Shown piece by piece: positions 17,021-27,649 of a DNA stretch of 64,000 nucleotides. The DNA is from JAGSPQ01 sp038206395. GTDB lineage: Bacteria > Myxococcota > Myxococcia > Myxococcales > Myxococcaceae. The notes under the pieces are model-generated. The model had not been told where the DNA came from. It did no database searches and saw nothing but the letters and a program-made list of their open reading frames with translations. The stretch lies in contig JBBRAX010000023.1 of assembly GCA_038206395.1 (NCBI GenBank), positions 1-64,000 on the forward strand, in the 5' to 3' direction. Both the position numbers and the translations under genes were made by a program. How positions within the stretch are numbered: the first letter of the stretch is position 1; the number at the start of each line of letters is the position of its first letter.

Positions 17021-18787
17021 ATGCGACTCGAAGACCTCGGGCTGATCGGCAACTGCCAGTACTCGGCGCTGATCGATCGAAGGGGCGCAGTGGTGTGGTG
17101 CTGTCTTCCCCGCTTCGACTCCGAGCCACTGTTCTCGACGCTGCTCGACGAGAAGGCGGGAGGCCAGTTCCGCATCGGCACGCCCGACGGCGCAGCGGGG
17201 ACGCAGCGGTACCTCGACAACACCAACGTGCTCGAGACGATGTTCACCTCGGAAGACGGCAGCTTTCGCGTCCTCGATTTTGCGCCCCGCTTCATCCAGA
17301 ACGGGCGCACCTTCCGCCCGACGCAGCTGGTGCGAATCGTCGAGCCGCTGCAGGGCACGCCGCGCGTGTCGGTGGTGCTCGACCCGAAGCTCGGCTGGTC
17401 GAAGGACACGCCACAGAAGGTGCTGGGTTCGCACCACGTGCGGTTCGAAGGCTTCGCGAACCCGCTTCGCGTCAGCACCGACATCTCGCTGGCGTACCTC
17501 GAGGGCCAGCCTTTCGTGCTGTCGGAAAGGAAGTGCTTCATCTTGAGCTACGGCGCTCCGGTGGAAGAGGCGTTGATGCCGCTGTGCCAGCGGTTCCTCG
17601 ACGAGACGACGCGGTACTGGGGCACCTGGGTGAAGGACTGCGACATTCCTCCGCTGTTCCAGCAGGAGGTGATCCGCTCTGCCCTGGTGCTCAAGCTCCA
17701 CTGCTACGAAGACACGGGGGCGATCGTCGCCTCGATGACGACGTCGGTGCCCGAGTCAGCGGGCAGTGGCCGTACCTGGGACTACCGGTACTGCTGGCTG
17801 CGCGACGCGTACTACGCGCTGGGTGCGTTCGGCATGCTCGGCCGCTTCGAGGAGCGCGAGAGCTTCGTCACCTACCTGCTGAACATCGCGGCTTCGAACC
17901 CCGAGTTGGCGTTGAACCCGCTGTACCGCATCGACGGCACGTATGACCTCGAAGAGAAGATCCTCACCCACTGGCCCGGGTATAACGGCGAAGGTCCGGT
18001 GCGCGTCGGCAATGGGGCCGCGATCCACCTGCAGCACGACATCTTCGGCGAGATGGTGCTCGCGCTGACCCCGGTGTTCCTCGACGACCGCTTCAAGGCA
18101 GAACGATCGGCAGACGCGTTGGGCTTGCTCGAGCGGCTCGCGCGAAAGGCGATCTCGGTGGCGGGCACACCGGACGCGGGCATCTGGGAGTACCGCACCG
18201 CGTGGGTGCCGCAGACCTTCTCGAGCTTGATGTCGTGGGCGGCCGCCGATCGCATGGCGAAGGTCGCGCAGCGGCTGATTCCAGCAAAGGAAAAGGAGTT
18301 TCGCGACGCGGCGAACCTGATCAGCGCGCAGGTGGTGGAGAAGGCGTGGAGCCAGGAGCTCGGCGCTTTCGCAGGCGCGTACGGCGGCAACAACCTGGAC
18401 GCTGCACTGCTGCAGATGGCGCCCCTTCGAATGTTCTCGAAGGACGACCCGCGGCTGAGCGCGACGGTGGACGCGATCTGGGAGCAGCTGGGCCATGGCG
18501 GTTGGCTCTTTCGCTACAAGCTCGACGACGGGTTCGGGCAGCCGACGGTGGCGTTCATCATCTGCACGTTCTGGCTGGTCGAGGCGCTGGCGATGCTGGG
18601 GCGCAAGAAAGAGGCAGTCGAGGTGCTCGAGCACATTCATAAGGCGATGTCGCCGCTGGGCCTGGTGTCCGAGGACATCGAGACGGCGACCGGGCGGATG
18701 TGGGGCAACTTCCCGCAGGCGTACTCGCACGTCGGCTTGATTCGCGCGGCGTTCGCAGCATCTCCAAGCTGGGAAGAGATTCTCTGA
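17021..18787 (+). CDS. Glycoside hydrolase family 15 (glucoamylase/trehalase-like)
   Basis: 588 residues from ATG 17021; upstream extension in frame is non-coding and overlaps the otsA promoter. The N-terminus (LEDLGLIGNCQYSALIDRRGAVVWCCLPRFDSEPLF) and the (alpha/alpha)6 core motifs TWDYRYCWLRDAYYALGAFG, DAGIWEYR and the terminal GLVSEDIE...WGNFPQAYSHVGLI are those of bacterial GH15 proteins. Family members cleave alpha-glucosidic bonds from non-reducing ends; some mycobacterial members are trehalases. Placement beside otsA and otsB favours trehalose turnover, but the specificity cannot be read from sequence alone. No signal peptide, so cytosolic. Confidence 0.92.
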   Translation: MRLEDLGLIGNCQYSALIDRRGAVVWCCLPRFDSEPLFSTLLDEKAGGQFRIGTPDGAAGTQRYLDNTNVLETMFTSEDGSFRVLDFAPRFIQNGRTFRPTQLVRIVEPLQGTPRVSVVLDPKLGWSKDTPQKVLGSHHVRFEGFANPLRVSTDISLAYLEGQPFVLSERKCFILSYGAPVEEALMPLCQRFLDETTRYWGTWVKDCDIPPLFQQEVIRSALVLKLHCYEDTGAIVASMTTSVPESAGSGRTWDYRYCWLRDAYYALGAFGMLGRFEERESFVTYLLNIAASNPELALNPLYRIDGTYDLEEKILTHWPGYNGEGPVRVGNGAAIHLQHDIFGEMVLALTPVFLDDRFKAERSADALGLLERLARKAISVAGTPDAGIWEYRTAWVPQTFSSLMSWAAADRMAKVAQRLIPAKEKEFRDAANLISAQVVEKAWSQELGAFAGAYGGNNLDAALLQMAPLRMFSKDDPRLSATVDAIWEQLGHGGWLFRYKLDDGFGQPTVAFIICTFWLVEALAMLGRKKEAVEVLEHIHKAMSPLGLVSEDIETATGRMWGNFPQAYSHVGLIRAAFAASPSWEEIL

Positions 18788-18805
18788 GGGTCCATAGTGC
18801 GCGGC

Positions 18806-19270
18806 ATGCGTGCGTGGATCCTGGCGGTGGCGGTCTTCTCCTTTGCGGGCTGCAGAGGCGACGAGGTGAAGTCGGCCACCCACCACCTGTCATGGAAGCC
18901 GCCCCGTGGGGTGACGCTGACCGCAGACACGGCCGCGGGCCTTCAATTCTCGGGCGGCGTGAAGGTGACGAGCATCCCCGGCGCGCCCGGCCCACTGCCT
19001 GAAGAAGGCGGGCTCGACGCGCTGCTGCTGACGGTGCTGAAGGCGTCGGGCGACGAGCCGCTGGACAAGCGGATCAGCGGAAGGCTCGGAGACGTGCCGG
19101 CCGGCAAGGTCGCGCGCTGGGTGTTGTCGGGCGGCGGCCAGCGGGCCCTGCACTACTACCTGCCGCTGAAAGACAGGGCGCTGGTGATCTCGATGGTCAC
19201 GCCGGAAGCGGCCTTCGGCACGCGCGAGTCGCAGCTGGACCTTTCGCTGTCCACTTTGAAAATCGAGTAG
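18806..19270 (+). CDS. Small lipoprotein, function unknown
   Basis: 154 residues from ATG 18806 (GTG at 18797 also possible). MRAWILAVAVFSFAGC is a lipoprotein signal with lipobox SFAGC. The mature part is a mixed alpha/beta domain with no motif I recognise; the ending VISMVTPEAAFGTRESQLDLSLSTLKIE is reminiscent of small lipoproteins whose beta-sheet domain closes with an amphipathic strand. It follows the GH15 stop by 18 bp and precedes the MoxR gene by 11 bp, so it could be co-transcribed with either. Confidence 0.8.
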   Translation: MRAWILAVAVFSFAGCRGDEVKSATHHLSWKPPRGVTLTADTAAGLQFSGGVKVTSIPGAPGPLPEEGGLDALLLTVLKASGDEPLDKRISGRLGDVPAGKVARWVLSGGGQRALHYYLPLKDRALVISMVTPEAAFGTRESQLDLSLSTLKIE

Positions 19271-19281
19271 GAGCCTCACGC

Positions 19282-20109
19282 ATGCGCTTCAAGGGAACAG
19301 AGTCGTACCTGACATCAGAGAGCCTGCGGTCGGCGGTCGACTGCGCGTTGGCGCTGCAGCGGCCGCTGCTGGTGAAGGGCGAGCCGGGCACGGGCAAGAC
19401 GTTGCTGGCCGAGGCGGTTTCCCAGGCCCTCGATCTGAAGATGCTCACCTGGCACGTGAAGAGCACCAGCCGCGCGCAAGACGGCCTCTACGTGTACGAC
19501 GCCGTGCAGCGGCTTCACGACTCGCGGTTCAACGACCACGACGTGCGCGACATCAAGAAGTACCTGAAGCTCGGCCCGCTGGGAGAGGCGTTCGCGGCGA
19601 AGGAACGCAAGGTGCTGCTGATCGACGAGATCGACAAAGCCGACCTCGAGTTCCCGAACGATCTGCTTCACGAGCTCGACCGGATGCGCTTTCGCATCGT
19701 CGAGACGGACGAAGAGGTGGTCGCCGAGCAGCGGCCGGTGGTGATCATCACCAGCAACAACGAGAAGGATCTTCCCGACGCCTTCCTGCGGCGCTGTGTC
19801 TTCCACTTCATCGAGTTCCCCGATCAGGCCCTGATGCGGCGCATCGTCGACGTGCACCACCCGGATCTCGACGCGAAGCTGGTCGACCAGGCGCTGCAGA
19901 TCTTCTTCGAGCTGCGCGGCTTCACCCGCCTTCGCAAGCGGCCGAGCACCTCAGAGCTGGTCGACTGGCTGGCGGCGCTGAAAGCGACCGGGACGAAGAG
20001 CCTGAAGCTCGATGAGCACCTGCCCTTCCTCGGAGCGCTGCTCAAGCGCGAGCAGGATCTGCAGGCCTTCACAGAAGCGTTCGCCGGGGGCCGCCGCAGC
20101 CGCGCGTAG
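19282..20109 (+). CDS. MoxR-family AAA+ ATPase
   Basis: 275 residues from ATG 19282, preceded by GGAG. Walker A GEPGTGKT (33-40), Walker B VLLIDEIDKAD, sensor region VVIITSNNEKDLPDAFLRRC and an arginine-finger-like segment are all present. MoxR proteins are chaperone-like AAA+ ATPases that work with a von Willebrand factor A partner to insert cofactors or remodel complexes. The partner is the next gene, 11 bp downstream. The subgroup matches the CoxD-like ATPases paired with CoxE-like proteins. Confidence 0.93.
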   Translation: MRFKGTESYLTSESLRSAVDCALALQRPLLVKGEPGTGKTLLAEAVSQALDLKMLTWHVKSTSRAQDGLYVYDAVQRLHDSRFNDHDVRDIKKYLKLGPLGEAFAAKERKVLLIDEIDKADLEFPNDLLHELDRMRFRIVETDEEVVAEQRPVVIITSNNEKDLPDAFLRRCVFHFIEFPDQALMRRIVDVHHPDLDAKLVDQALQIFFELRGFTRLRKRPSTSELVDWLAALKATGTKSLKLDEHLPFLGALLKREQDLQAFTEAFAGGRRSRA

Positions 20110-20120
20110 CGACAGCGAAC

Positions 20121-21293
20121 ATGTTCATCCCCTTCCTGTACGAGCTGCGCGCGCTGAAGGTGCCGGTGGGCACCCAGGAAGCGGTGGCGCTGGCGCAGGC
20201 GCTGAAGGCCGGCCTGCACGACAGCTCGTTGGACGGGTTCTACGACGTCGCGCGATCGCTGCTGGTGCACAGCGAGACGCAGCTCGACGCTTTCGACCAG
20301 GCGTTCTCGAAGCACTTCAAGGGCATCGAGATCTCGGCGCGGGAAATCGAAGCGCAGCTGCTCGACTGGCTGAAGGACGCGCAGAAGAAGCGCCCCACCC
20401 TGTCGCCCGAAGAGCTCGCGCTGCTCGAGGCGCTCGACCGCGCGACGCTGGAAAAGATGTTCGAAGAGCGGCTCAAGGAACAGAAGAAGCGCCACGACGG
20501 CGGCAGCAAGTGGATTGGCACGGGCGGCACCTCACCCTTCGGGCACAGCGGCGCTCCGCGAGACGGCATTCGCGTGGGCGGCGAGGGCGGGAACCGGCGG
20601 GCGATCGAGGTGGCGTCGCAGCGCAACTTCCGCGACTACCGCGACGACCTGGTGCTCGACGTGCGGCAGCTGGGCCTCGCGCTGAGGAAGCTGCGGGCTT
20701 TCGCGCGCGAAGGCATCGCCGACGAGCTCGACCTGGACGAGACGATCGAGCAGACGGCGCGGAACTTAGGGGACCTCGAGGTGGTGACCCGCGCCCCCCG
20801 GAAGTCGACCACGAAGCTGATTCTGCTGATGGACGTCGGCGGCTCGATGGACCCGCACGCCGACACGGTGTCGCGGCTGTTCACGGCGGCGAAGAAGGCG
20901 ACCCACTTCAAAGAGCTGCGCACCTACTACTTCCACAACTGTATCTACGGCCGGGTGTACGGCACCGCGCAGCTGCGAGACCCGATGCCGGTGGCGCAGC
21001 TGTTCGCCGAGACGAACCCGACCTACAAGCTGATCGTGGTCGGCGACGCGCTGATGGCCCCGTGGGAGCTGACGGGCACGTCGGGGTACGGCGAAGACAC
21101 CGCGGAAGGCGTGGTGTGGTTGATGCGGCTGGTCGAGCGCTTTCCGCAGGCGGTATGGCTGAACCCCGAGCCGCCCCGCGAGTGGTGGCAGACGACAATC
21201 GAGGTCATTCGCCGGGTGTTCGCGATGTACCCTCTGACGCTCGAAGGGCTGGGCGAAGCGGTGAACCAGCTGACGCGGGGAGGACGCCGGTAG
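20121..21293 (+). CDS. CoxE-like VWA-domain protein
   Basis: 390 residues from ATG 20121. The N-terminal 200 residues are helical and charged with a Gly-rich loop (GGTSPFGHSG). A VWA domain starts near 230 (KSTTKLILLMDVGGSMDPHADTVSRLF). The metal-binding MIDAS motif reads DVGGS instead of DxSxS: one Ser is replaced by Gly, so metal binding may be altered. The pairing with MoxR is the classic chaperone couple. In carbon-monoxide dehydrogenase systems CoxD/CoxE mature the Mo-Cu centre, but no such enzyme is in this window. The downstream cNMP-binding gene starts on the next base after this stop. Confidence 0.9.
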   Translation: MFIPFLYELRALKVPVGTQEAVALAQALKAGLHDSSLDGFYDVARSLLVHSETQLDAFDQAFSKHFKGIEISAREIEAQLLDWLKDAQKKRPTLSPEELALLEALDRATLEKMFEERLKEQKKRHDGGSKWIGTGGTSPFGHSGAPRDGIRVGGEGGNRRAIEVASQRNFRDYRDDLVLDVRQLGLALRKLRAFAREGIADELDLDETIEQTARNLGDLEVVTRAPRKSTTKLILLMDVGGSMDPHADTVSRLFTAAKKATHFKELRTYYFHNCIYGRVYGTAQLRDPMPVAQLFAETNPTYKLIVVGDALMAPWELTGTSGYGEDTAEGVVWLMRLVERFPQAVWLNPEPPREWWQTTIEVIRRVFAMYPLTLEGLGEAVNQLTRGGRR

Positions 21294-21812
21294 ATGCCCA
21301 AAGCGAAAGACACGGCAGACCTGATGAAGTTCCTCCCGACGATTGCGTTGTTCGGCGGGCTCGAGCCCAAGACGCTCGAGAAGATCATCTCGATGATGAC
21401 GTTGCAGGAATTGATGCCCGGCGCGGAGGTCTGCAAGCAGGGGGACCCGGGCCGGAACATGTTCGTGGTGCGCTCGGGCGAGGCGCTGGTCTACCGGCAG
21501 AGCATCCCCGGCGCGCGCCGCGCGAAGCTGATTCGCCTGGGGCCGGGTGAGTTCTTCGGCGAGATGACGCTGATCGACATCATGAAGCGGTCGGCGACGG
21601 TGGTGGTCGAGAAGCCGACGACGCTGCTGACCCTGGGAAACAGAGAGCTGTACCGGCTCTACAACGAAGACGTCGCGGGCTACGTGATGGTGCTGCAGAA
21701 CCTCTGCCGCGAGCTGTCGCGCCGGCTGCGAACGACGAACCAGAAGCTGACGATTCTGGCGGAAGAAGCGGGCGACGACAGCACGCTGATTCGCCCGGCG
21801 CTGAACCGCTGA
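21294..21812 (+). CDS. Cyclic-nucleotide-binding-domain protein
   Basis: 172 residues; ATG 21294 immediately follows the VWA gene's TAG with zero spacing, so translation is probably coupled. A single cNMP-binding fold occupies residues about 15-135: LPTIALFGGLEPKTLEKI, then the beta-roll and the phosphate-binding cassette LGPGEFFGEMTLIDIMKRSATVVV. There is no DNA-binding domain, so it is not a CRP-type regulator; it more likely acts as a small regulatory subunit. The canonical cassette Arg is present (KRSAT). Whether it binds cAMP, cGMP or another ligand is unknown. Confidence 0.9.
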   Translation: MPKAKDTADLMKFLPTIALFGGLEPKTLEKIISMMTLQELMPGAEVCKQGDPGRNMFVVRSGEALVYRQSIPGARRAKLIRLGPGEFFGEMTLIDIMKRSATVVVEKPTTLLTLGNRELYRLYNEDVAGYVMVLQNLCRELSRRLRTTNQKLTILAEEAGDDSTLIRPALNR

Positions 21813-21833
21813 ATAGAATGAGGTCACTGCAAG

Positions 21834-23089
21834 ATGCGCCGCCTGGACTCAGCCCCCACCGACACGTCGATCGAGCTCGACGGTCAACCGATTCCCGCCT
21901 GCGCGGGTGAGAACACCGCCTGTGCGCTGCTCGCCGCCGGTGAGACGATCTTCTCGCGCAGCATCAAGTACCACCGGCCGCGAGGGCCGTTCTGCCTGAC
22001 CGGCGCGTGCGCACACTGCCTGATGCGCGTCGACGGGGTGCCGAACATCGCGGTGTGCCAGACGACGGTGCACCCGGGGATGCGGCTCGAGAGACAGAAC
22101 GCATTCCCCAGCGCGCAGGTCGACATCTTCTCGATCACCGACTGGTTCTTCCCGCGCGGGCTGAACCACCACGAGATGTTCGCGGGGGTGCCGATTGCCG
22201 AGCAGGTGATGGCGAAGGTGGCGCGGCAGCTGGCGGGGTTGGGGAAGCTGCCTGACAGCCCCGCTCCGCAGCGGCCGCCGGCCGAGACGGCGCACTGCGA
22301 AGTGGCGATCGTCGGCGGTGGAGCGGCGGGCCTCGCCGCGGCCCAGGTGTTCGAAGAAGCCAAGGCGTCGTATCTGCTGCTCGAGCGCGAGATGTTCGTC
22401 GGCGGGCGGCTGGTGGTCGCTGCCGACGAGTTCGGAGCGCCCGCGCTGTGGCCGGCCCCCATGCGGAAGGTGAAGCTGGGCTCGACGGTGGTCGGTTTGT
22501 TCGACGACAACGACGGCCGGTTCCTCGCGGTCACCGATGGCGCGCAGCTGACGAAGCTGTACCCGAAGCAGATTCTTCTTTGCAACGGCGGCCACCCGCA
22601 GCTCTTCCCCTTCGAGAACAACGATCTGCCGGGTGTCTTCTCGGGCCGCGCGGTGAGCCGGATGATTCGCCTTCACAAGCTGCTGCCCGGCCCACGGATC
22701 GCGGTCGTGGGCGAGCCGGTGGAAGCGAAGGCGCTGGCGCAGCTGATCGCGAGCGTCGGCGGCGAAGCGGTCGCGATCGGCGAGGCAATTGCTGGCGCCC
22801 ACGGCATGGCAGGCGTCAACGCGATCACGCTGAAGTCGGGGAAGCGGCTCGACTGCGACGCGATCGCCATCTGTGGACCTTTGTCCCCGAGCTTCGAGCT
22901 GGCGCGGCAGGGCGGCGCGCGGGTCGGCTGGCACGAAAAAGACCAGGTGTTCGCGGTCGAGGCCGACGCCGATGGGCGGACGTCGGTGGCCTCACTGTTT
23001 GTCGCCGGTGAGGTGCGCGGACCGATGGGCGCTGCGGCCGCTGCCGAGACGGGTCGCCGTGCGGCGCTGGCGATGCTGGGGAGCGCGCG

Positions 23090-23093
<4 letters not shown>
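21834..23093 (+). CDS. Amine/opine-oxidase-like subunit: [2Fe-2S] domain + FAD/NAD domain
   Basis: 419 residues from ATG 21834. Residues about 10-100 are a ferredoxin-like [2Fe-2S] domain of the HcnA/sarcosine-oxidase-alpha type (SIKYHRPRGPFC, TGACAHCLMRVDG, AVCQT). From about 155 there is a pyridine-nucleotide-disulfide oxidoreductase fold beginning with the dinucleotide motif VAIVGGGAAGLAAAQ. Such subunits pass electrons from an amine-oxidising partner. It lacks the C-terminal BFD-like [2Fe-2S] domain that usually follows; that domain is found at the start of the next gene, which overlaps by ATGA. The substrate (sarcosine, an opine, glycine or another amine) cannot be decided here. Confidence 0.85.
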
Positions 23094-24579
<1,486 letters not shown>

Positions 24580-24583
<4 letters not shown>

Positions 24584-24744
24584 TACGACAGATCAGAAGT
24601 TCGTGCTCCGCTGGGACGCCGCCCCATCCCCATTGGCCGCGTGGAACTCCTGCGGCGCACAGAAAGTGCGTCTCGGTCGTTCGCCTTGCCACTGGGGCGG
24701 CTCGACGTCCGATCGGGGCACGGACTTCTGAACTGTCGTACTAG
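24580..24744. mobile_element. 165-bp palindromic MITE-like element between convergent genes
   Basis: The outer 31 bp (24580-24610 and 24714-24744) are inverted repeats matching at 28 of 31 positions, starting CTAGTACGACAG on each strand. The interior is also self-complementary in part, with a central hairpin GCGCAC-AGAAA-GTGCGT. There is no transposase reading frame. Both flanking genes end exactly at the border: each takes its TAG stop from the CTAGTACGAC arm. The size, terminal repeats and lack of coding suggest a miniature inverted-repeat element or large REP-like palindrome; it would also fold into a strong bidirectional terminator. Confidence 0.7.
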
Positions 24745-25961
24745 CGCTTTTCCCGGAAGCGCCCGTTCGCGGTCGCCTCGAAGCTCTCGGGGTAGCGCGC
24801 GCGGCCCGTCTCGTTGCCGAGAAAGGTGCCGTCTTCGAACTTGTAGCTGTAGTCGATCACCTCGGCTTCCTTGACCGTGACGGTCTGCCCGGGGACGAGC
24901 TCGACTGCGAAAGACGGCTGGGTGCGCAGCGGGCCCTTCAGCACGCCGTCTTTCCACTCTTTCACTTCGACCCACATCAGCTCGGTGGTGCCCTTCGCGA
25001 CGAAGGGGCCTTTCACCAGCAGGTACTCGCGGCCCGGGAACTTGCCGACGCGGGGCTTGTAGGCGGCGAGCGCGGTCCGGGCGCGGGCCGTGGCGGCCTC
25101 GATGGCGTCCGTGGTCTGCACGCGGCGCGCTTCGTCGACTGAGCCGAAGAGCTGATCGAAGGCGGCCTCGAGGCAGGCGTTGGGCTCTGAGCAGGTGATG
25201 CGCGGGAAGGAGATCTCGCCCTTCTCGCGCAGCTTCACCGTCACCTCTTTCTTCGCATTGCCCGCGATTCCGGAAAGTTGTCGGGCCTTCGCGGCAGGGT
25301 CGACGATGTCGTCGAGGCGAACGACCAGCTCGCCCTTCGGGCCCGGCTCGAGCCCTTCGGTCATCCGCTGCACGACGACGTTGAGCAGCGAGGCTGCCGA
25401 GCGCAGCTGCGACGCATGAATGCCGGCCAGTGACAGCTCGGCGAGACCGAGGCGGGCGAGGCCGCGCGTGAAGACGCGAAGCTCACCGGCGGCGGCCGGC
25501 TCGTTGAAGACGGCGTAGTGGTACCCGACGCCGACGGGCGCGGGACGCGGACTTTCCTTCTCGGCCTGCCAGGTCGCTGCTGTCATTGCCGAAGGCAGCT
25601 GCTGGTCGACCACCACGCCGTTGCAGGAACGCGCGAGCGCGCCGATCGCGGCGTAGGCCCGCGGTAGAGACTCGTTGCGGGCCCAACGCAACGTGTAGAT
25701 CGGCACCTGCATCGCTGCGTCGAACGCCTGCTTCTCGGCGGCCGGCAGGTCGCCTCCGCAGTTGCACTTGTCGACCCCCGAGGCAGCGCGCGGAGTCACC
25801 TTCGCGACGATGGTGCCCGGCGCGAATGACTTCTGCGCCGACTGCAGCGCGTAGGAAGTGACCTCACCCTTCGAGCAGATGATCCCCACTTCGAGCTTTG
25901 GACCATCGGCCTGCCAGGTGGGGAGCGCGGCGAGCGCGAGGACGACGAGAGGGCTGACCAT
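24741..25961 (-). CDS. Secreted protein with C-terminal DUF2314-like domain
   Basis: 406 residues from ATG 25961 with a short signal peptide (MVSPLVVLALAALPTWQA). The middle region is unassigned, with a CNCGG motif near residue 65 and a single later Cys pair (TCSEPNAC). The last 100 residues match the DUF2314 pattern: TELMWVEVKEWKDG..LKGPL, VELVPGQTVTVKEAEVIDYSYKFEDGTFLGN. The role of this domain is not established. It reads toward the palindromic element, whose arm provides its stop. It begins 9 bp after the lipoprotein gene upstream. Confidence 0.8.
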   Translation of the reverse strand: MVSPLVVLALAALPTWQADGPKLEVGIICSKGEVTSYALQSAQKSFAPGTIVAKVTPRAASGVDKCNCGGDLPAAEKQAFDAAMQVPIYTLRWARNESLPRAYAAIGALARSCNGVVVDQQLPSAMTAATWQAEKESPRPAPVGVGYHYAVFNEPAAAGELRVFTRGLARLGLAELSLAGIHASQLRSAASLLNVVVQRMTEGLEPGPKGELVVRLDDIVDPAAKARQLSGIAGNAKKEVTVKLREKGEISFPRITCSEPNACLEAAFDQLFGSVDEARRVQTTDAIEAATARARTALAAYKPRVGKFPGREYLLVKGPFVAKGTTELMWVEVKEWKDGVLKGPLRTQPSFAVELVPGQTVTVKEAEVIDYSYKFEDGTFLGNETGRARYPESFEATANGRFREKR

Positions 25962-25970
25962 CCGGACCCT

Positions 25971-26468
25971 TTAAGCGTTGTCCTTCGCAGACCGGAAGAC
26001 TTCGTCGACCGAGAGCCCAAGCTTCCGCACCGTCTCGCGGTCGGGAGCGCCGGTGCGGGCGAGGTCCAGATCACCCTGGAACTTGCGGAGCGCTCCGCTG
26101 GTCTCTTTGTCGAGCTCGTTGGTGTCGTGCGACGCGGGCAGGTAGCCCCGCTTCACCAGTGCCTGCTGGATGAGGCGCGCACCTTCAGGTTTCATCAGGC
26201 CGGCGGGAGACACGGCGAGCTCGGGGCGGCCTGCTTCGACCGGCGGCCGCGCGGTGGCTGACGTCGGCTTCGGCAAAGGCTTGCCGCTGGGCGACACCGC
26301 CGGCTCAGCCGGAACAGCGGCGGCCTTCTTCTCTTCAGGCTTCGCCTCTTCCGCGTTCGGCTTCACGCCAACGGTGTCTTCGTCGGGTTGAGTGTCTTTC
26401 TCGACCTCGCGGGTATGCAGGCAGCCGGCTGCGGTGAGGGCGAACACGACGATGAGTGACTTGCGCAT
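25971..26468 (-). CDS. Peptidoglycan-binding-domain lipoprotein
   Basis: 165 residues from ATG 26468, chosen for the GAGG site 8 bases upstream. An ATG at 26483 that overlaps the preceding stop is the alternative. MRKSLIVVFALTAAGC gives a lipoprotein signal (lipobox TAAGC). An acidic, Pro/Ala-rich linker follows, then a PG_binding_1-like three-helix domain: LIQQALVKRGYLPASHDTNELDKETSGALRKFQGD. It probably tethers an outer- or inner-membrane lipid anchor to the cell wall. It belongs to a compact minus-strand run with the DUF748-like gene and the 61-aa membrane protein. Confidence 0.85.
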   Translation of the reverse strand: MRKSLIVVFALTAAGCLHTREVEKDTQPDEDTVGVKPNAEEAKPEEKKAAAVPAEPAVSPSGKPLPKPTSATARPPVEAGRPELAVSPAGLMKPEGARLIQQALVKRGYLPASHDTNELDKETSGALRKFQGDLDLARTGAPDRETVRKLGLSVDEVFRSAKDNA

Positions 26469-26479
26469 GGTGGTGGTCC

Positions 26480-27649
26480 TCATGACTTCGGGGCAGCGAC
26501 GGGCTGTTGTTTGGGGCCTTCCTTCTTGTCGAGCGCATCCTTGATGATGCCCAGGGGGCTCTGGTCGTGGTTTGCCTTGGGCGCAGGCAGGCGCTCGAAG
26601 CTCTCGGACACGCCGATGACGAAGGCGTTGCGAATGACGCCAGCGATGGTCGGCCAGATCTGGACGTCAGGCGCGTTGATGTCGCCGCTGATGGGGATCA
26701 CGGTCGCGACGGCCTGGCGATCGCCCACGCGGTCAGAGACGAGGTGCACCGCAGCGTCGGCGAGCACGGCCTTGATCTTGTTCTTGATGCCAGGCTTGCC
26801 CTGCACCACTTCGACGTTCTTCAACACCGGCTTGATGCCGCCCGACAGCTTCCCGGCGCGGCAGTCGAACTCGGCGAAGAGATCGAGCGTGCCCTGTTCG
26901 ACCGTGAGCCCCGACTTCGACGCCATCACTCCGCTGATCTCCTTCAGCTCGAAGTTGTTCACCATCGCGCGACCGGCAAAGAAGAGGCCCTTCGCCAGCG
27001 GGTCGGCGGTGATGAAGGCCGAGAGCTCGCCTGTGTCCTGGATCTTGCCCGAGATGGCGATCGACGTCGGCTCACCGCGAGACAGCGCCGCGCGGGTGGC
27101 GAGGTTCTCGAGCGTGCCGTCGAGCGCATGAATCCACACCTTCGGAAAGTCCTTGTTCGTCTTGTCGGTGAACATGATCTCGGCGTCCTTCAGCTCGACG
27201 CGGTCGACCGTCAGCGGAAAGACGCCGGAAAGCTTCTCCTGGAAGTCCGGAATGCCGGTGTCCAGCTGCTCTTCCGACTTCGAGTCGGCGGCGATCAGGT
27301 TCACCCGCAGCTTGTTGATCTCCATCGTCGCGACGAGGTGCAGGTGGAGAACCTCGCGCCCGTAGACGCCGAACTCGATCTTGTCGATGTAGACGTACGG
27401 ATCTTTGTTGCCGCCCGCCGACTGCTTCATGATCTTGAGGTGGGTGAGCGCGTAGTTGAGCTTGGTCGGTTGCAGCCTGGCGTCCTCGAAGGTCACCACG
27501 TATTGCGGCTCGAAGATCTTCAGCCGTTCGCGGGTCTGCCATTCGACGACCGGGTCGAGCCCGTAGAACACGAGCAGGAAGAGAATGATGGGCGTGAGGA
27601 CCAGCGCCCAGAACTTCTTGGTCTGAAAGAAGCGTTTGGCTGCGCTCAC
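26480..27649 (-). CDS. DUF748/AsmA-like envelope protein
   Basis: 389 residues from GTG 27649, which overlaps the TGA of the 61-aa gene as GTGA; a GTG at 27658 is another option. One N-terminal membrane helix (KFWALVLTPIILFLLVFYGL) is followed by a long beta-rich region with the DUF748 features: VDRVELKDAEIMFTD, IHALDGTLENL, and LKNVEV near the end. DUF748 proteins belong with AsmA-like, possibly lipid-transporting, periplasm-spanning proteins. The protein is cytoplasmic-membrane anchored with the bulk in the periplasm. Substrate unknown. Confidence 0.83.
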   Translation of the reverse strand: MSAAKRFFQTKKFWALVLTPIILFLLVFYGLDPVVEWQTRERLKIFEPQYVVTFEDARLQPTKLNYALTHLKIMKQSAGGNKDPYVYIDKIEFGVYGREVLHLHLVATMEINKLRVNLIAADSKSEEQLDTGIPDFQEKLSGVFPLTVDRVELKDAEIMFTDKTNKDFPKVWIHALDGTLENLATRAALSRGEPTSIAISGKIQDTGELSAFITADPLAKGLFFAGRAMVNNFELKEISGVMASKSGLTVEQGTLDLFAEFDCRAGKLSGGIKPVLKNVEVVQGKPGIKNKIKAVLADAAVHLVSDRVGDRQAVATVIPISGDINAPDVQIWPTIAGVIRNAFVIGVSESFERLPAPKANHDQSPLGIIKDALDKKEGPKQQPVAAPKS

